Part shown: piece by piece, positions 1-6,527 of the stretch
Position numbering within the stretch: position 1 is the stretch's first letter
How the letters are laid out: each line of letters opens with the position of its first letter
Source: Bacteroidales bacterium
Lineage (GTDB): Bacteria > Bacteroidota > Bacteroidia > Bacteroidales > UBA10428
Assembly (NCBI GenBank): GCA_016926235.1
Contig: JAFGOZ010000286.1
Coordinates: forward strand, 1-14,555
Length of the DNA stretch: 14,555 nt
Direction: 5' to 3'
Program-made: the position numbers and the translations under genes
Notes under the pieces: generated by a model
Told to the model about the DNA's origin: nothing
The model's input: the letters and a program-made list of their open reading frames with translations, nothing else
Database searches by the model: none

Positions 1-128
1 GATACGCGTGTACCTTTCAGTAGCAAGTCAATGTTACCTTCAAAAAATAGTTCTTCTGGTGCATGTTTTAATTCATGGACACTGAATTTACCTTTATATA
101 AGGTATAATCGAATGACATACTGTCCAT
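1..128 (-). CDS. Unrecognised protein, N-terminal fragment cut by window edge
   Basis: The minus strand is open from an ATG at 128 to the left edge of the window, giving 42 residues that begin MDSMSFDYTLYKGKFSVHEL and continue through a hydrophilic, charged stretch (KHAPEELFFEGNIDLLLKG). A second in-frame ATG at 119 (residue 4) could equally be the start. There is no signal peptide or membrane segment in the visible part. I do not recognise the family. The composition reads like real protein rather than a chance frame, and it lies in mobile-looking DNA next to an ArdC-like gene, so it may be an accessory gene. The region upstream of the start has no Shine-Dalgarno sequence, as usual in this phylum. 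Confidence 0.5.
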   Translation of the reverse strand, partial: MDSMSFDYTLYKGKFSVHELKHAPEELFFEGNIDLLLKGTRV

Positions 129-400
129 GTCGTTTGGTTTTTATTAAGGAAACAATTTATACAGGATAAAGGTAATATACGAATTAACAATTAAAAGTTT
201 TCAACCTGCTAATAGTCCTTACCCGTTTAGGGATCGTTATGTCTGGTTGTTCTTATAATATCCTATTTTCTACCCACCCACCCTTTTAATGGAATAAAGC
301 CTTTACTGGTGGTTAAAGCCGATTTACGGTTATTTCGCTTCACTTCGCTTCATAACCATAAAACCGCTTTCTCCTATTTTTCGGAAAGCAAAGAAATAAA

Positions 401-427
401 TCAGGCCAGGTGGTAATCCTGGCCTGA
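401..427 (-). terminator. Hairpin terminator, probably minus strand
   Basis: A perfect 10-bp inverted repeat, TCAGGCCAGG (401-410) and CCTGGCCTGA (418-427), encloses a 7-base loop. Read on the minus strand it is followed at once by the T-rich run TTTATTTCTTT, the layout of an intrinsic terminator. It lies 110 bases beyond the stop of the transposase-like remnant on the same strand, which would be a natural partner. The plus-strand side is less T-rich but could still work in both directions. Confidence 0.55.
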
Positions 428-537
428 ACAATTTCTTTTTGTTTTCGGCTTTATAACTGTTTTTGACCCATTGAAAAACCTATTTCTGTTGGTATAACCA
501 TAATGGCAAGTTTTGATATTATCCCACCGGTGAGCAT

Positions 538-669
538 TCACCCTTTAGCCTCCAAAAGAAATTGCAACAAAATACCTTGTGCAATGACGGCTATTTCTTC
601 ATTTTATTTTTCAGAGGTATAGCCCCTGACGGTTTTATAAAAATTCTCCACCCTGAATGGTAAGAAAAA
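538..669 (-). pseudogene. Possible decayed transposase C-terminal fragment
   Basis: One minus-strand frame from 669 to the stop at 538 reads FFLPFRVENFYKTVRGYTSEK, a TAA stop at 606-604, then NEEIAVIAQGILLQFLLEAK. The pattern of an RVENFYK-type motif followed by a hydrophobic helix resembles the end of DDE transposases of insertion sequences, where a conserved E sits in the last catalytic region and a helix rich in I, A, Q, G and L follows. The frame is closed upstream by a TGA (672-670), so only about 43 codons survive with one internal stop. A terminator-like hairpin lies beyond it on the same strand. The family match is from memory of motif style, without any search, so the call is tentative. 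Confidence 0.3.
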
Positions 670-731
670 TCAACATGAAATTGATTTTTCTCTACTATTC
701 ACTTGTTGGGGTAGTAATTTTTATAAAAGTC
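628..731. repeat. 104-bp nested imperfect inverted repeat upstream of the ArdC-like gene
   Basis: The outer arms TTTTATAAAAATT (633-645) and AATTTTTATAAAA (716-728) are perfect complements over 13 bp. The inner arms AGAAAAATCAA (663-673) and TTGATTTTTCT (681-691) are perfect over 11 bp around a 7-base loop. GAC (628-630) and GTC (729-731) extend the outer stem past a two-base bulge. Between the stems a less regular segment (ACCC on one side, GGGG on the other) adds partial pairing. As single-stranded DNA or RNA this would fold into one long hairpin. Confidence 0.65.
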
Positions 732-877
732 ATTGCAAAGGTATTTCTGTCGCACAACCAGAACATTACGGCTAAAGGGCGAAAACTCACCAACGGGATG
801 TGATCTAATGTAAAACCTGCCCTTATGGTTATGATCTTTTTAAATATGGCATCAGAGCTCAAATCTACCGCAAGGAT

Positions 878-1921
878 ATGATTTCAGACAGAGTACAAAC
901 ACTAATTCAAATAGCTATGAATAACAATTTTTTAAACCGGCAGAGTGTACATAGCAAATCCAACAAGATTTACGACACTATTACAAATGCAATGATTGAA
1001 CTACTGGAAAGTTTAAAAACAAATCCGGAACGATGGGAAAAACCCTGGATACTTTCTGAAAACGGCAGCGGTGCACATAATGCAATATCCAAACGTTCTT
1101 ATTCCGGAGTAAATCAGCTGTTTTTATCTTATCTATGTTTAAACCACAATTATAAATTTAACCGATGGTTAACCTTTAATCAGGTCCATGATCTGGGAGG
1201 CAAAGTGAAAAAGGATGAAAAAGCCTCAATTATTGTATTCACAAAGAAAATTCTCATTAATGAAACTGAAGAAAGTAAAAACCTGGCAGAAGAAGGATCA
1301 ACAGTTGAAAGCTCAAAAACTCGGTACAAATTCCTACTTAATTATTACAATGTTTTTAATGTCGACCAATGTGAAGGAATTGGAGAAGCCTTTTATTTGC
1401 CGTATACAAAGGAAATAGAAGAACTTCACCCGGTTGAAGTAAATGAAGAAATTATCAGAAAATGTGGCGCTGACATTCAATTCTCAGAACAGGATAAAGC
1501 TTTTTATACTTTAGGCCTTGATATTATCAGCATGCCCCTGAGATCACAATTCAAAAGCGTTTCTGGTTTTTATCAAACCATTTTTCATGAAACAGGCCAC
1601 TGGACAGGCCACCCAAGCAGGTTGAACAGGAAACTCTTTAATATGTTCGGCTCTGAGGATTACGCAAGAGAAGAATTAACCGCTGAATTGTGCAGTGTTT
1701 TTATTAACTCTCTTAGTGGTATTGATATTCAAATAAAGCAATCCGCTTCCTATATTGATTCATGGCTAAAGGCAATAAAAATCGATAAAACTGCCTTTAT
1801 CCGTTCTGCCATGCAGGCCCAAACAGCGGCCAATTATATTCTGGAACGCTCCGGGATGCAATACCTAAAAAATCAACCTCAGGAAGAAGTCAAAGCTGAA
1901 CCTGAAACGGTTGCCGCATAA
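878..1921 (+). CDS. ArdC-like antirestriction protein with zincin metallopeptidase domain
   Basis: A 347-residue cytoplasmic protein with two parts. Residues about 28-160 match the ArdC-type single-stranded-DNA-binding domain (IYDTITNAMIELLE at 31-44, then NRWLTFNQVHDLGGKVKKDEKA and a YYNVFNVDQC strand-turn). Residues about 195-320 form a polyvalent zincin-type metallopeptidase with HETGH at 237-241 followed by WTGH, and a downstream YAREELTAEL helix (262-271) likely to supply the third metal ligand. ArdC-type proteins of conjugative plasmids bind single-stranded DNA and protect incoming DNA from restriction; the role of the peptidase domain is not settled. Family length is usually about 290-320, so the first 13 residues may be spurious: an ATG at 917 (residue 14) is an alternative start. 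The AAGGA next to the 878 ATG lies too close to act as a normal ribosome site. A terminator follows. This marks the region as conjugative or island DNA. Confidence 0.85.
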   Translation: MISDRVQTLIQIAMNNNFLNRQSVHSKSNKIYDTITNAMIELLESLKTNPERWEKPWILSENGSGAHNAISKRSYSGVNQLFLSYLCLNHNYKFNRWLTFNQVHDLGGKVKKDEKASIIVFTKKILINETEESKNLAEEGSTVESSKTRYKFLLNYYNVFNVDQCEGIGEAFYLPYTKEIEELHPVEVNEEIIRKCGADIQFSEQDKAFYTLGLDIISMPLRSQFKSVSGFYQTIFHETGHWTGHPSRLNRKLFNMFGSEDYAREELTAELCSVFINSLSGIDIQIKQSASYIDSWLKAIKIDKTAFIRSAMQAQTAANYILERSGMQYLKNQPQEEVKAEPETVAA

Positions 1922-1927
1922 AACTAA

Positions 1928-1953
1928 CAAAGGCCCCAGAAATGGGGCTTTTT
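1928..1953 (+). terminator. Intrinsic terminator after the ArdC-like gene
   Basis: The stem GCCCCA (1933-1938) pairs with TGGGGC (1943-1948) across a GAAA tetraloop, with weaker A-T and G-T extension on both sides, followed by a T run (1949-1953). It begins about 7 bases after the stop codon and isolates the ArdC-like gene from the gene at 2216. Confidence 0.85.
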
Positions 1954-2189
1954 CAAAACTATATAAAAACATAACAATATTTTTAAGTCATGAACTCTTT
2001 AAATAATGAATTAGCAGGCTTCACCGAAACTGAAATCTTTTGTAAATATTCTGTCATAGGAATAACTGTCCACATTTTAGCGGGACTTGGTATCCGAGAT
2101 TACAGGAATATGCAAAATCGATATATGTGATTAATATCAACTAATTTTTTTCTTCAATGGAATAATCTATGAGAAATTATAAAATACCT

Positions 2190-2197
2190 TAGTTTTG
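2190..2197 (+). promoter_or_regulatory. Candidate -7 promoter element for the AlbA_2/ATP-binding gene
   Basis: TAGTTTTG is an exact match to the Bacteroidota -7 consensus TAnnTTTG and ends 18 bases before the ATG at 2216, which would give a short A/T-rich leader. No convincing TTTG -33 element is present upstream. Chance matches in A/T-rich DNA are common, so this is suggestive only. Confidence 0.4.
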
Positions 2198-2215
2198 TTT
2201 TTAACTAATTAAATT

Positions 2216-3730
2216 ATGCCTCTTCCCATTAATATATCGGAACTTCTCAAAGGTCGAATCATAGAACACGACCGCATCGAGTTCAAAGAAGGTTGGAATC
2301 CTGATTCAATCTATCGTTCTGTTTGTGCCTTTGCAAATGATATTGAAAATATTGGGGGCGGTTACATCATTGTTGGAGTTGAGGATGAAAACGGAATGGC
2401 TAAGCGTCCTGTAAAAGGCTTGCCAATAGAACAACTCGATGCCATTCAAAAACAAATGATAGGGTTCAATAATCTAATCAAGCCAGTTTACACACCCAAA
2501 CTTTCTATCGAGGAAGTGGACAACAAACAAATTATTGTTCTTTGGGTTCCGGGCGGTGCAAACCGTCCATACGAGGTTCCGGAACAAATAACAGCCAAAG
2601 AAAAGAAATTCTTTTATTACATCCGTAAGTACTCCAATTCGGTCAAAGCGAATCAGCAAGAACAACAAGAGCTAATAAGCCTTGCTAATCAAATACCGTT
2701 CGATGATAGGGCAAATATACAAGCCTCGCTCAATGATATTTCAACAACTTTAATTCGCGACCATTTACGCATTACAAAAAGTCGTTTACACGAGTTTTCC
2801 GAATCGCTATCTAAAGCCGATTTGTTGGGTCAAATGGATTTGGTTTCGGGTCCACCCGAAATGCTTTTTCCCCGGAATGTTGCCCTGATGCTGTTCTCAG
2901 AGAGTCCTGAAAAATTCTTCCCCTATACCCGTATCGAAATTGTAGAGTTCCCTAATGGTGCTGACGACCCTGAATTTAATGAACGCCCACCCTTTACTGG
3001 CCCTGTTCAACAACAAATTACAAAAGTTCTCGACTTTTTTAAAACGAATATACTTCAGGAAAAAATCATCAAACAACCCGACAAAGCTGAAGCAGTCCGA
3101 ATTTGGAATTATCCGTTAGAAGCCTTGGAAGAAGCTATTGCAAATGCAATTTACCATCGCGATTACCAGGTACGCGAACCCGTTGAGGTTCGCATTTATC
3201 CTGATTCAATCTGTATCTTAAATTACGGTGGTCCCGACCGCTCTATCAAATCCGATGCTTTCAAAATCGGTCCAGTGAAACCACGTCGTTATCGCAACCG
3301 TCGTTTAGGTGATTTCCTTAAAGAACTAGACCTTACCGAAGGCAAAGCCACCGGTATTCCTCGAATTAAAAAAGCTTTGAAAGAAAACGGCTCTCCCGAA
3401 CCTTTATTCGACTTCGATGAAGACCGAACTTTCTTTGAAGTTGATTTCTATATTCATCCGGCTTTTAAGGAAGATATTGCTGTACTGAAGGTGAAAACTA
3501 AACGTCAGGATAATAAGATAGCTCCCGATTTTAAACTAAATGAAAGTTCGGAGAAAGTCGTAAACCTGATTCGGAATAACTCTTACATAACTGCGTCAGA
3601 ATTGGCAATTTCTATTGGAATCACAAGCCGTGCAATAGAAAAAATAATCGGAAGTCTTAAAGAATCTGGACTATTGGAACGCAAAGGTTCTCGAAAAGGA
3701 GGATATTGGGTAATTAATAGTTCGGAATAA
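2216..3730 (+). CDS. Schlafen/AlbA_2-domain, RecG-like ATP-binding transcriptional regulator
   Basis: A 504-residue cytoplasmic protein of the broad AlbA_2/divergent AAA_4 family. Residues about 10-145 are the AlbA_2 (Schlafen-type) domain, with the IEFKEGW motif (21-27) and the glycine-rich GGGYIIVGVEDENG segment (47-60). Residues about 300-415 resemble the GHKL-like C-terminal domain of 'RecG-like' helicase homologues, with EAIANAIYHRDY (306-317) and EGKATGIPRI (375-384). The C-terminus (about 443-500) is a winged helix: ITASELAISIGITSRAIEKIIGSLKESGLLERKG. Proteins of this type are usually called ATP-dependent DNA helicases or transcriptional regulators, but there are no helicase motor motifs here. 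The biochemical role is unknown, and some relatives sit in defence islands. The start fits the -7 box 18 bases upstream. The stop lies in the first unit of a four-fold 12-bp repeat. Confidence 0.8.
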   Translation: MPLPINISELLKGRIIEHDRIEFKEGWNPDSIYRSVCAFANDIENIGGGYIIVGVEDENGMAKRPVKGLPIEQLDAIQKQMIGFNNLIKPVYTPKLSIEEVDNKQIIVLWVPGGANRPYEVPEQITAKEKKFFYYIRKYSNSVKANQQEQQELISLANQIPFDDRANIQASLNDISTTLIRDHLRITKSRLHEFSESLSKADLLGQMDLVSGPPEMLFPRNVALMLFSESPEKFFPYTRIEIVEFPNGADDPEFNERPPFTGPVQQQITKVLDFFKTNILQEKIIKQPDKAEAVRIWNYPLEALEEAIANAIYHRDYQVREPVEVRIYPDSICILNYGGPDRSIKSDAFKIGPVKPRRYRNRRLGDFLKELDLTEGKATGIPRIKKALKENGSPEPLFDFDEDRTFFEVDFYIHPAFKEDIAVLKVKTKRQDNKIAPDFKLNESSEKVVNLIRNNSYITASELAISIGITSRAIEKIIGSLKESGLLERKGSRKGGYWVINSSE

Positions 3731-3766
3731 AGTTCGGAATAAAGTTCGGAATAAAGTTCGGAATAA
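3719..3766 (+). repeat. Four tandem 12-bp units, each containing an in-frame stop codon
   Basis: The unit AGTTCGGAATAA is present four times without a mismatch (3719-3730, 3731-3742, 3743-3754, 3755-3766), followed by a partial AGTT. The first copy encodes the last three residues (SSE) and the stop of the upstream gene. Because the unit is a multiple of three, the later copies repeat the same Ser-Ser-Glu-stop reading. A similar AGTTCGGAGAAA sits within the gene near 3546. This looks like slippage expansion of the gene's end. Confidence 0.95.
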
Positions 3767-3808
3767 AGTTATATAAAGGTTTTAATCCCACGCCCTGATG
3801 TCTTTCTG

Positions 3809-3832
3809 CCGATGGTTGAAACACTTCATCGG
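3809..3832. other. Hairpin between the two convergent genes
   Basis: CCGATG (3809-3814) pairs with CATCGG (3827-3832) around a 12-base loop, with an alternative partner in CCCTGATG (3793-3800). A second small stem AGCCG/CGGCT lies at 3838-3852. The position, just past the stop of the LuxR-type gene on the minus strand and after the AlbA_2-type gene on the plus strand, suits transcription termination. Neither strand shows a clear T run, so an intrinsic terminator is not established. Confidence 0.3.
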
Positions 3833-3856
3833 GCTTCAGCCGGTCAGCGGCTTTCT

Positions 3857-4615
3857 CTAAATGATGGCGTTTTTGACGGCAAAATCAATTGCTTCGGTAA
3901 TATTTCTCACTTCCAGTTTCTTAAAAATATTGCTTTTATGAAATTTCACCGTATTAAGATCTTTACAAAGTCTATCTGCAATTTCCTTCGATGTGTATCC
4001 TAAGGCACTAAGTTTCAGAATAGTTTTTTCATTGTCAGGAAGGATTATTGGATCCTGAAGATTGAATTTCTTTTGTTTGAACGAATAAATATATTTTACC
4101 GGTTCATTGAGCATTTGTATATAAACATTACCTGGTTTTAAATTTACTGATAAAGAAACAAGACAAACAGCCAGCCACATTTCTCCTGAAGTAAGAATAT
4201 GAAATGGTACAAGCTTATGATTTACCAGAAAGATATTGCCATTCTTGTATTTAACCCTGAAATCATATGAAATAAAGCAATGAGTTCTCCGGTTAATTGG
4301 TAAATTATAGAAAAAATCAAATCCTTTTTCGTTAATCTCAAGCAACATATTCAAATCCTCTGCGATCACTATCTTTTCAAAGTAATTGTACCCCATTGTT
4401 TTTACCTTTTCACGATCATAACCGCATAAAAAAAGAGGATGTTCCGATACATAAGCAAACTCTTTTTTATAGTAATCAACAACATAAATGCTCAGGTTCA
4501 GAACTTTTGAAAGAATGATTGATGCTTCCAGCAAAGCATCAGTCTGCTTGTAATCTAATTCCTTACTATTGCTAAAGCCTTTAACGGGTTTAAAAAAATC
4601 ATTAATACGTGCCAT
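3857..4615 (-). CDS. PAS-like/LuxR-type HTH transcriptional regulator
   Basis: A 252-residue cytoplasmic DNA-binding protein. The C-terminal part (about 192-250) is a LuxR/GerE four-helix domain: ILPDNEKTILKLSALGYTSK, the helix-turn EIADRLCKDL, and the recognition helix NTVKFHKSNIFKKLEV (221-236). The N-terminal half (about 36-140) has the look of a PAS-type sensor (LNLSIYVVDYYKKEFAYVSE, then FLCGYDREKVKTMG and FRVKYKNGNIFLVNHKLVPF); the ligand is not apparent. There is no receiver domain with a phosphorylatable Asp and no membrane segment. This PAS plus HTH layout is frequent in Bacteroidota. The gene diverges from the MauE-like gene across 341 bp holding three palindromes of LuxR-operator shape, one overlapping a -7 element reading toward this gene, which suggests autoregulation and control of the neighbour. 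Whether it activates or represses cannot be read from the sequence. Confidence 0.85.
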   Translation of the reverse strand: MARINDFFKPVKGFSNSKELDYKQTDALLEASIILSKVLNLSIYVVDYYKKEFAYVSEHPLFLCGYDREKVKTMGYNYFEKIVIAEDLNMLLEINEKGFDFFYNLPINRRTHCFISYDFRVKYKNGNIFLVNHKLVPFHILTSGEMWLAVCLVSLSVNLKPGNVYIQMLNEPVKYIYSFKQKKFNLQDPIILPDNEKTILKLSALGYTSKEIADRLCKDLNTVKFHKSNIFKKLEVRNITEAIDFAVKNAII

Positions 4616-4677
4616 TAACGTAATTTTATTACAAACCCAAGCTAAGAATTCGAATCTTAAAAAGCAAGCTTTTTAGT

Positions 4678-4706
4678 CAAAACTACCCGCACGGGTAGTA
4701 GTTTTG
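4678..4706. promoter_or_regulatory. Palindromic operator 1 overlapping divergent -7 elements
   Basis: The core CTACCCGCACGGGTAG (4683-4698) is a perfect 6-bp inverted repeat with a 4-base spacer. It is flanked on the left by TAGTTTTG read on the minus strand (4685-4678), and on the right by TAGTTTTG read on the plus strand (4699-4706). Both match the -7 consensus TAnnTTTG exactly, and neither has a good -33 element. The minus-strand one would start the LuxR-type gene with a leader of about 55 bases. A bound regulator would cover both promoters. Another palindrome, AAAAAGCAAGCTTTTT (4659-4674), lies just to the left. Confidence 0.65.
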
Positions 4707-4817
4707 AACGTTGGGCAGGGTGTTGTTTTGTGGTTACCCCAAGTAGCAAAGGCTTGACATTCACCGCGTTTCTGGGCTGTACCACGGCGTTTCGATGATC
4801 GTTTTATGTTAATAAAA

Positions 4818-4833
4818 CTACCTTATCGGGTAG
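4818..4833. promoter_or_regulatory. Palindromic operator 2
   Basis: CTACCTTATCGGGTAG repeats the operator pattern with one mismatch in the left half. Pairing extends outward (AAAACTACC at 4814-4822 with GGTAGTTTT at 4829-4837). Its centre is 33 bp from that of the third copy, about three helical turns, so dimers on the two sites would lie on nearly the same face of the DNA. Confidence 0.65.
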
Positions 4834-4850
4834 TTTTAATATCTGAAAAT

Positions 4851-4866
4851 CTACCCTATCGGGTAA
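4851..4866. promoter_or_regulatory. Palindromic operator 3
   Basis: CTACCCTATCGGGTAA has a perfect left half and five of six bases in the right half, and shares the TATC spacer with the second copy. It ends 24 bases before a candidate -7 element at 4890-4897, so it occupies the place where a -33 element would be. That geometry is typical of activators that contact RNA polymerase. Confidence 0.65.
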
Positions 4867-4889
4867 TAGATATGCATTTCTTTATTGCT

Positions 4890-4897
4890 TAATATTG
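4890..4897 (+). promoter_or_regulatory. Candidate -7 element for the MauE-like gene
   Basis: TAATATTG matches TAnnTTTG at five of its six fixed positions. A start site about six bases further on would give a leader of about 55 bases before the ATG at 4957. No TTTG-like -33 element is present; the third palindrome lies there instead. The call depends on the operator geometry. Confidence 0.35.
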
Positions 4898-4956
4898 ATC
4901 AGTGTTGGTTACCGTTTTCTGCTCGTTGACGTGCGAAGCAATAATTTATAACTTAT

Positions 4957-6447
4957 ATGCAAAAGTTTCTGTCAACCCGCCGCTCTGTGATTATACAGAC
5001 AGTCTCATACCTGTACATACTGCTTTTTGTATACGCAGCCATAAGCAAGTTATTGGAGTTCGAGGATTTCAGGGTACAGCTGGCACAGTCACCCATGCTA
5101 AGTGCTTATGCCGGGTCTATAACATGGGTGGTACCTTTAATTGAAATTATCACGGCAATTCTATTGTTCTTTAGTAAAACCAAGCATTGGGGATTTCTAT
5201 GTGCTTTCGTCATTATGGTCATGTTCAGTGCCTATATTTTTATTATTCTTAATTACAGCGTTTTTGTCCCATGCTCATGTGGCGGTATCATCGAACAGTT
5301 GAACTGGACTGAGCACCTGGTATTTAATTTGTTTTTTGTATTACTTGCCATCACAGGCTGGCTGCTTACAAGACCAATAAAGAAATTACAGGGAAGCGTC
5401 CTTAAAACAACGCTTATTCTTGTTTCCCTCGGTGTTGTTGGCGTCTTAACCGTAACAATGCTCTATCTTTCTTCGGAGCGCATTATTTACCGTGAAAATC
5501 CTTTTATAAGGCGCTATTCTCACGATGTGATCAAATCCGGTGAGATCGATCTGGATGGCAATGCCTACTATTTTGCCGGCGATGAGGCCGGTATCATTTA
5601 CCTCGGAAATTACAGCAGCCCTTTAAGGGTTTCCTTATTAGACACCGCACTTCAGAATCCGGTCGTAAGAACCATCAGGGTAAGAGAGGCCGATTTGCCG
5701 TCCAAGGCTTCCCAGATTAGAGTAAACCCTCCTGATTTTTATCTTATCGACGGGCAAATTTCAAGGATACTCAAAGGAAACACAGCTGACTGGAAAGTTA
5801 CCCGGCGTTGGGACGGAAACCTCCGGTTTTCTAACTACCGGTTGATTTCGGATAATAAAATGGCTTTCAGGGCCTTTTTGCCCGGAACTTTCAGGCAAGC
5901 GCTGGGGTATTTGCAGCTTGCAGACTCTTTGCCTTACACGCTGCAACCGGATTTACTCGAAAAACAACTGGACGGTAATTTTGACGTGGACGGAATCCTG
6001 TGTTACGACAGTCATTCCAAGCAGGTTGTTTATACATATTATTACCACAATGCCTATCTGATAACCGACAGCGTGCTGAACTGGCTGGCCGCGGGAAATA
6101 CAATCGACACCATTACACGTGCGCAGTTGGTGATTGACTCCAGCCGGCTTCAGCGCGCTTTGGTATCCTCGCTGATGGTAAATGCTTCGGCTTTTGCCAC
6201 AGACGGGTTGCTCTATGTCCGGTCTAAAATAAAAGGTCGTTATCAACCCGAAAAAACATGGAAACAAACCGGAACCATTGATGTGTATGATCTCAGTACC
6301 GGTAATTACCGCACAAGCTTTTATGTATATCACGCATCCGGGGAACCGGTAAGGCAATTCTTTGTCATTGGGAAAAGTTTCTATGGTTTTGCAGGCAACA
6401 TTCTGGTACGATACAATTTAGAAAGAATGCTTAAAAGCAATGAATAA
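4957..6447 (+). CDS. MauE/DoxX-like redox membrane protein with large C-terminal extracytoplasmic domain
   Basis: A 496-residue inner-membrane protein. Residues 1-140 form a four-helix MauE/DoxX-like module (helices about 11-31, 55-72, 78-100 and 118-137) with the paired cysteines VPCSCGG (C106, C108) at the end of the third helix. This CxC position is characteristic of MauE-type proteins, which work in disulfide or thiol chemistry for exported partners. A fifth helix (about 148-170) anchors a domain of about 320 residues (175-496), probably periplasmic and rich in beta-strand-like segments (GEIDLDGNAYYFAGDEAG, FYLIDGQISRIL, TIDVYDLSTGNYRTSFYVY), which I do not recognise; it could be propeller-like. 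Typical MauE proteins are only about 130-180 residues, so this is a long fusion form. The gene lies 80 bases upstream of a small four-cysteine exported protein, a plausible substrate or partner, and downstream of three palindromes facing the LuxR-type gene. Confidence 0.75.
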   Translation: MQKFLSTRRSVIIQTVSYLYILLFVYAAISKLLEFEDFRVQLAQSPMLSAYAGSITWVVPLIEIITAILLFFSKTKHWGFLCAFVIMVMFSAYIFIILNYSVFVPCSCGGIIEQLNWTEHLVFNLFFVLLAITGWLLTRPIKKLQGSVLKTTLILVSLGVVGVLTVTMLYLSSERIIYRENPFIRRYSHDVIKSGEIDLDGNAYYFAGDEAGIIYLGNYSSPLRVSLLDTALQNPVVRTIRVREADLPSKASQIRVNPPDFYLIDGQISRILKGNTADWKVTRRWDGNLRFSNYRLISDNKMAFRAFLPGTFRQALGYLQLADSLPYTLQPDLLEKQLDGNFDVDGILCYDSHSKQVVYTYYYHNAYLITDSVLNWLAAGNTIDTITRAQLVIDSSRLQRALVSSLMVNASAFATDGLLYVRSKIKGRYQPEKTWKQTGTIDVYDLSTGNYRTSFYVYHASGEPVRQFFVIGKSFYGFAGNILVRYNLERMLKSNE

Positions 6448-6455
6448 TAAAGAAA

Positions 6456-6467
6456 AATCGCGCGATT
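6456..6467. other. 12-bp perfect palindrome in the gap between the MauE-like and small-peptide genes
   Basis: AATCGCGCGATT is self-complementary over 12 bases and lies just after the stop at 6447. A small stem AGGT/ACCT follows (about 6476-6488). It has no loop, so it would serve as a protein site rather than an RNA hairpin. It is unrelated in sequence to the three upstream operators. Confidence 0.3.
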
Positions 6468-6527
6468 GCAGGAGAAGGTCGAAAACCTGTATAAAAGAGT
6501 AGACCGTAACTATAATTCGTAAACATC

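Larger units (their letters stand above)
129..877. other. Non-coding accessory stretch with hairpins and a decayed gene fragment
   Basis: No intact gene was found in these 749 bases. The stretch holds a direct repeat TTCGCTTCA (334-342 and 344-352) flanked by the inverted pair GGTTAT/ATAACC (328-333, 352-357), a terminator-like hairpin (401-427), a transposase-like remnant on the minus strand (538-669), and a large nested inverted repeat (628-731) that overlaps that remnant. Together these suggest scarred, formerly mobile DNA. No TAnnTTTG promoter element for the downstream ArdC-like gene was seen. Confidence 0.6.

Noticed and set aside
503..622. 39-codon plus-strand frame starting MASFDIIPP
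   Set aside because: It has no recognisable motif or promoter and lies opposite the more protein-like transposase remnant on the minus strand.
1990..2130. 46-codon plus-strand frame starting MNSLNNELAG, between the ArdC-like and AlbA_2-type genes
   Set aside because: It is short, has no family resemblance or promoter, and its composition is compatible with chance; it could be a gene remnant, but nothing supports that.
2216..3730. True RecG helicase
   Set aside because: No Walker or other superfamily 2 helicase motifs are present; only the AlbA_2, GHKL-like and winged-helix parts are seen.
3719..3766. CRISPR-like repeat
   Set aside because: The units are only 12 bp and directly adjacent, with no spacers and no cas genes.
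5953..6357. 134-codon minus-strand frame opposite the MauE-like gene
   Set aside because: It is antisense to a well-supported gene, with low-complexity His/Ile/Gly-rich content and no signal or motif.
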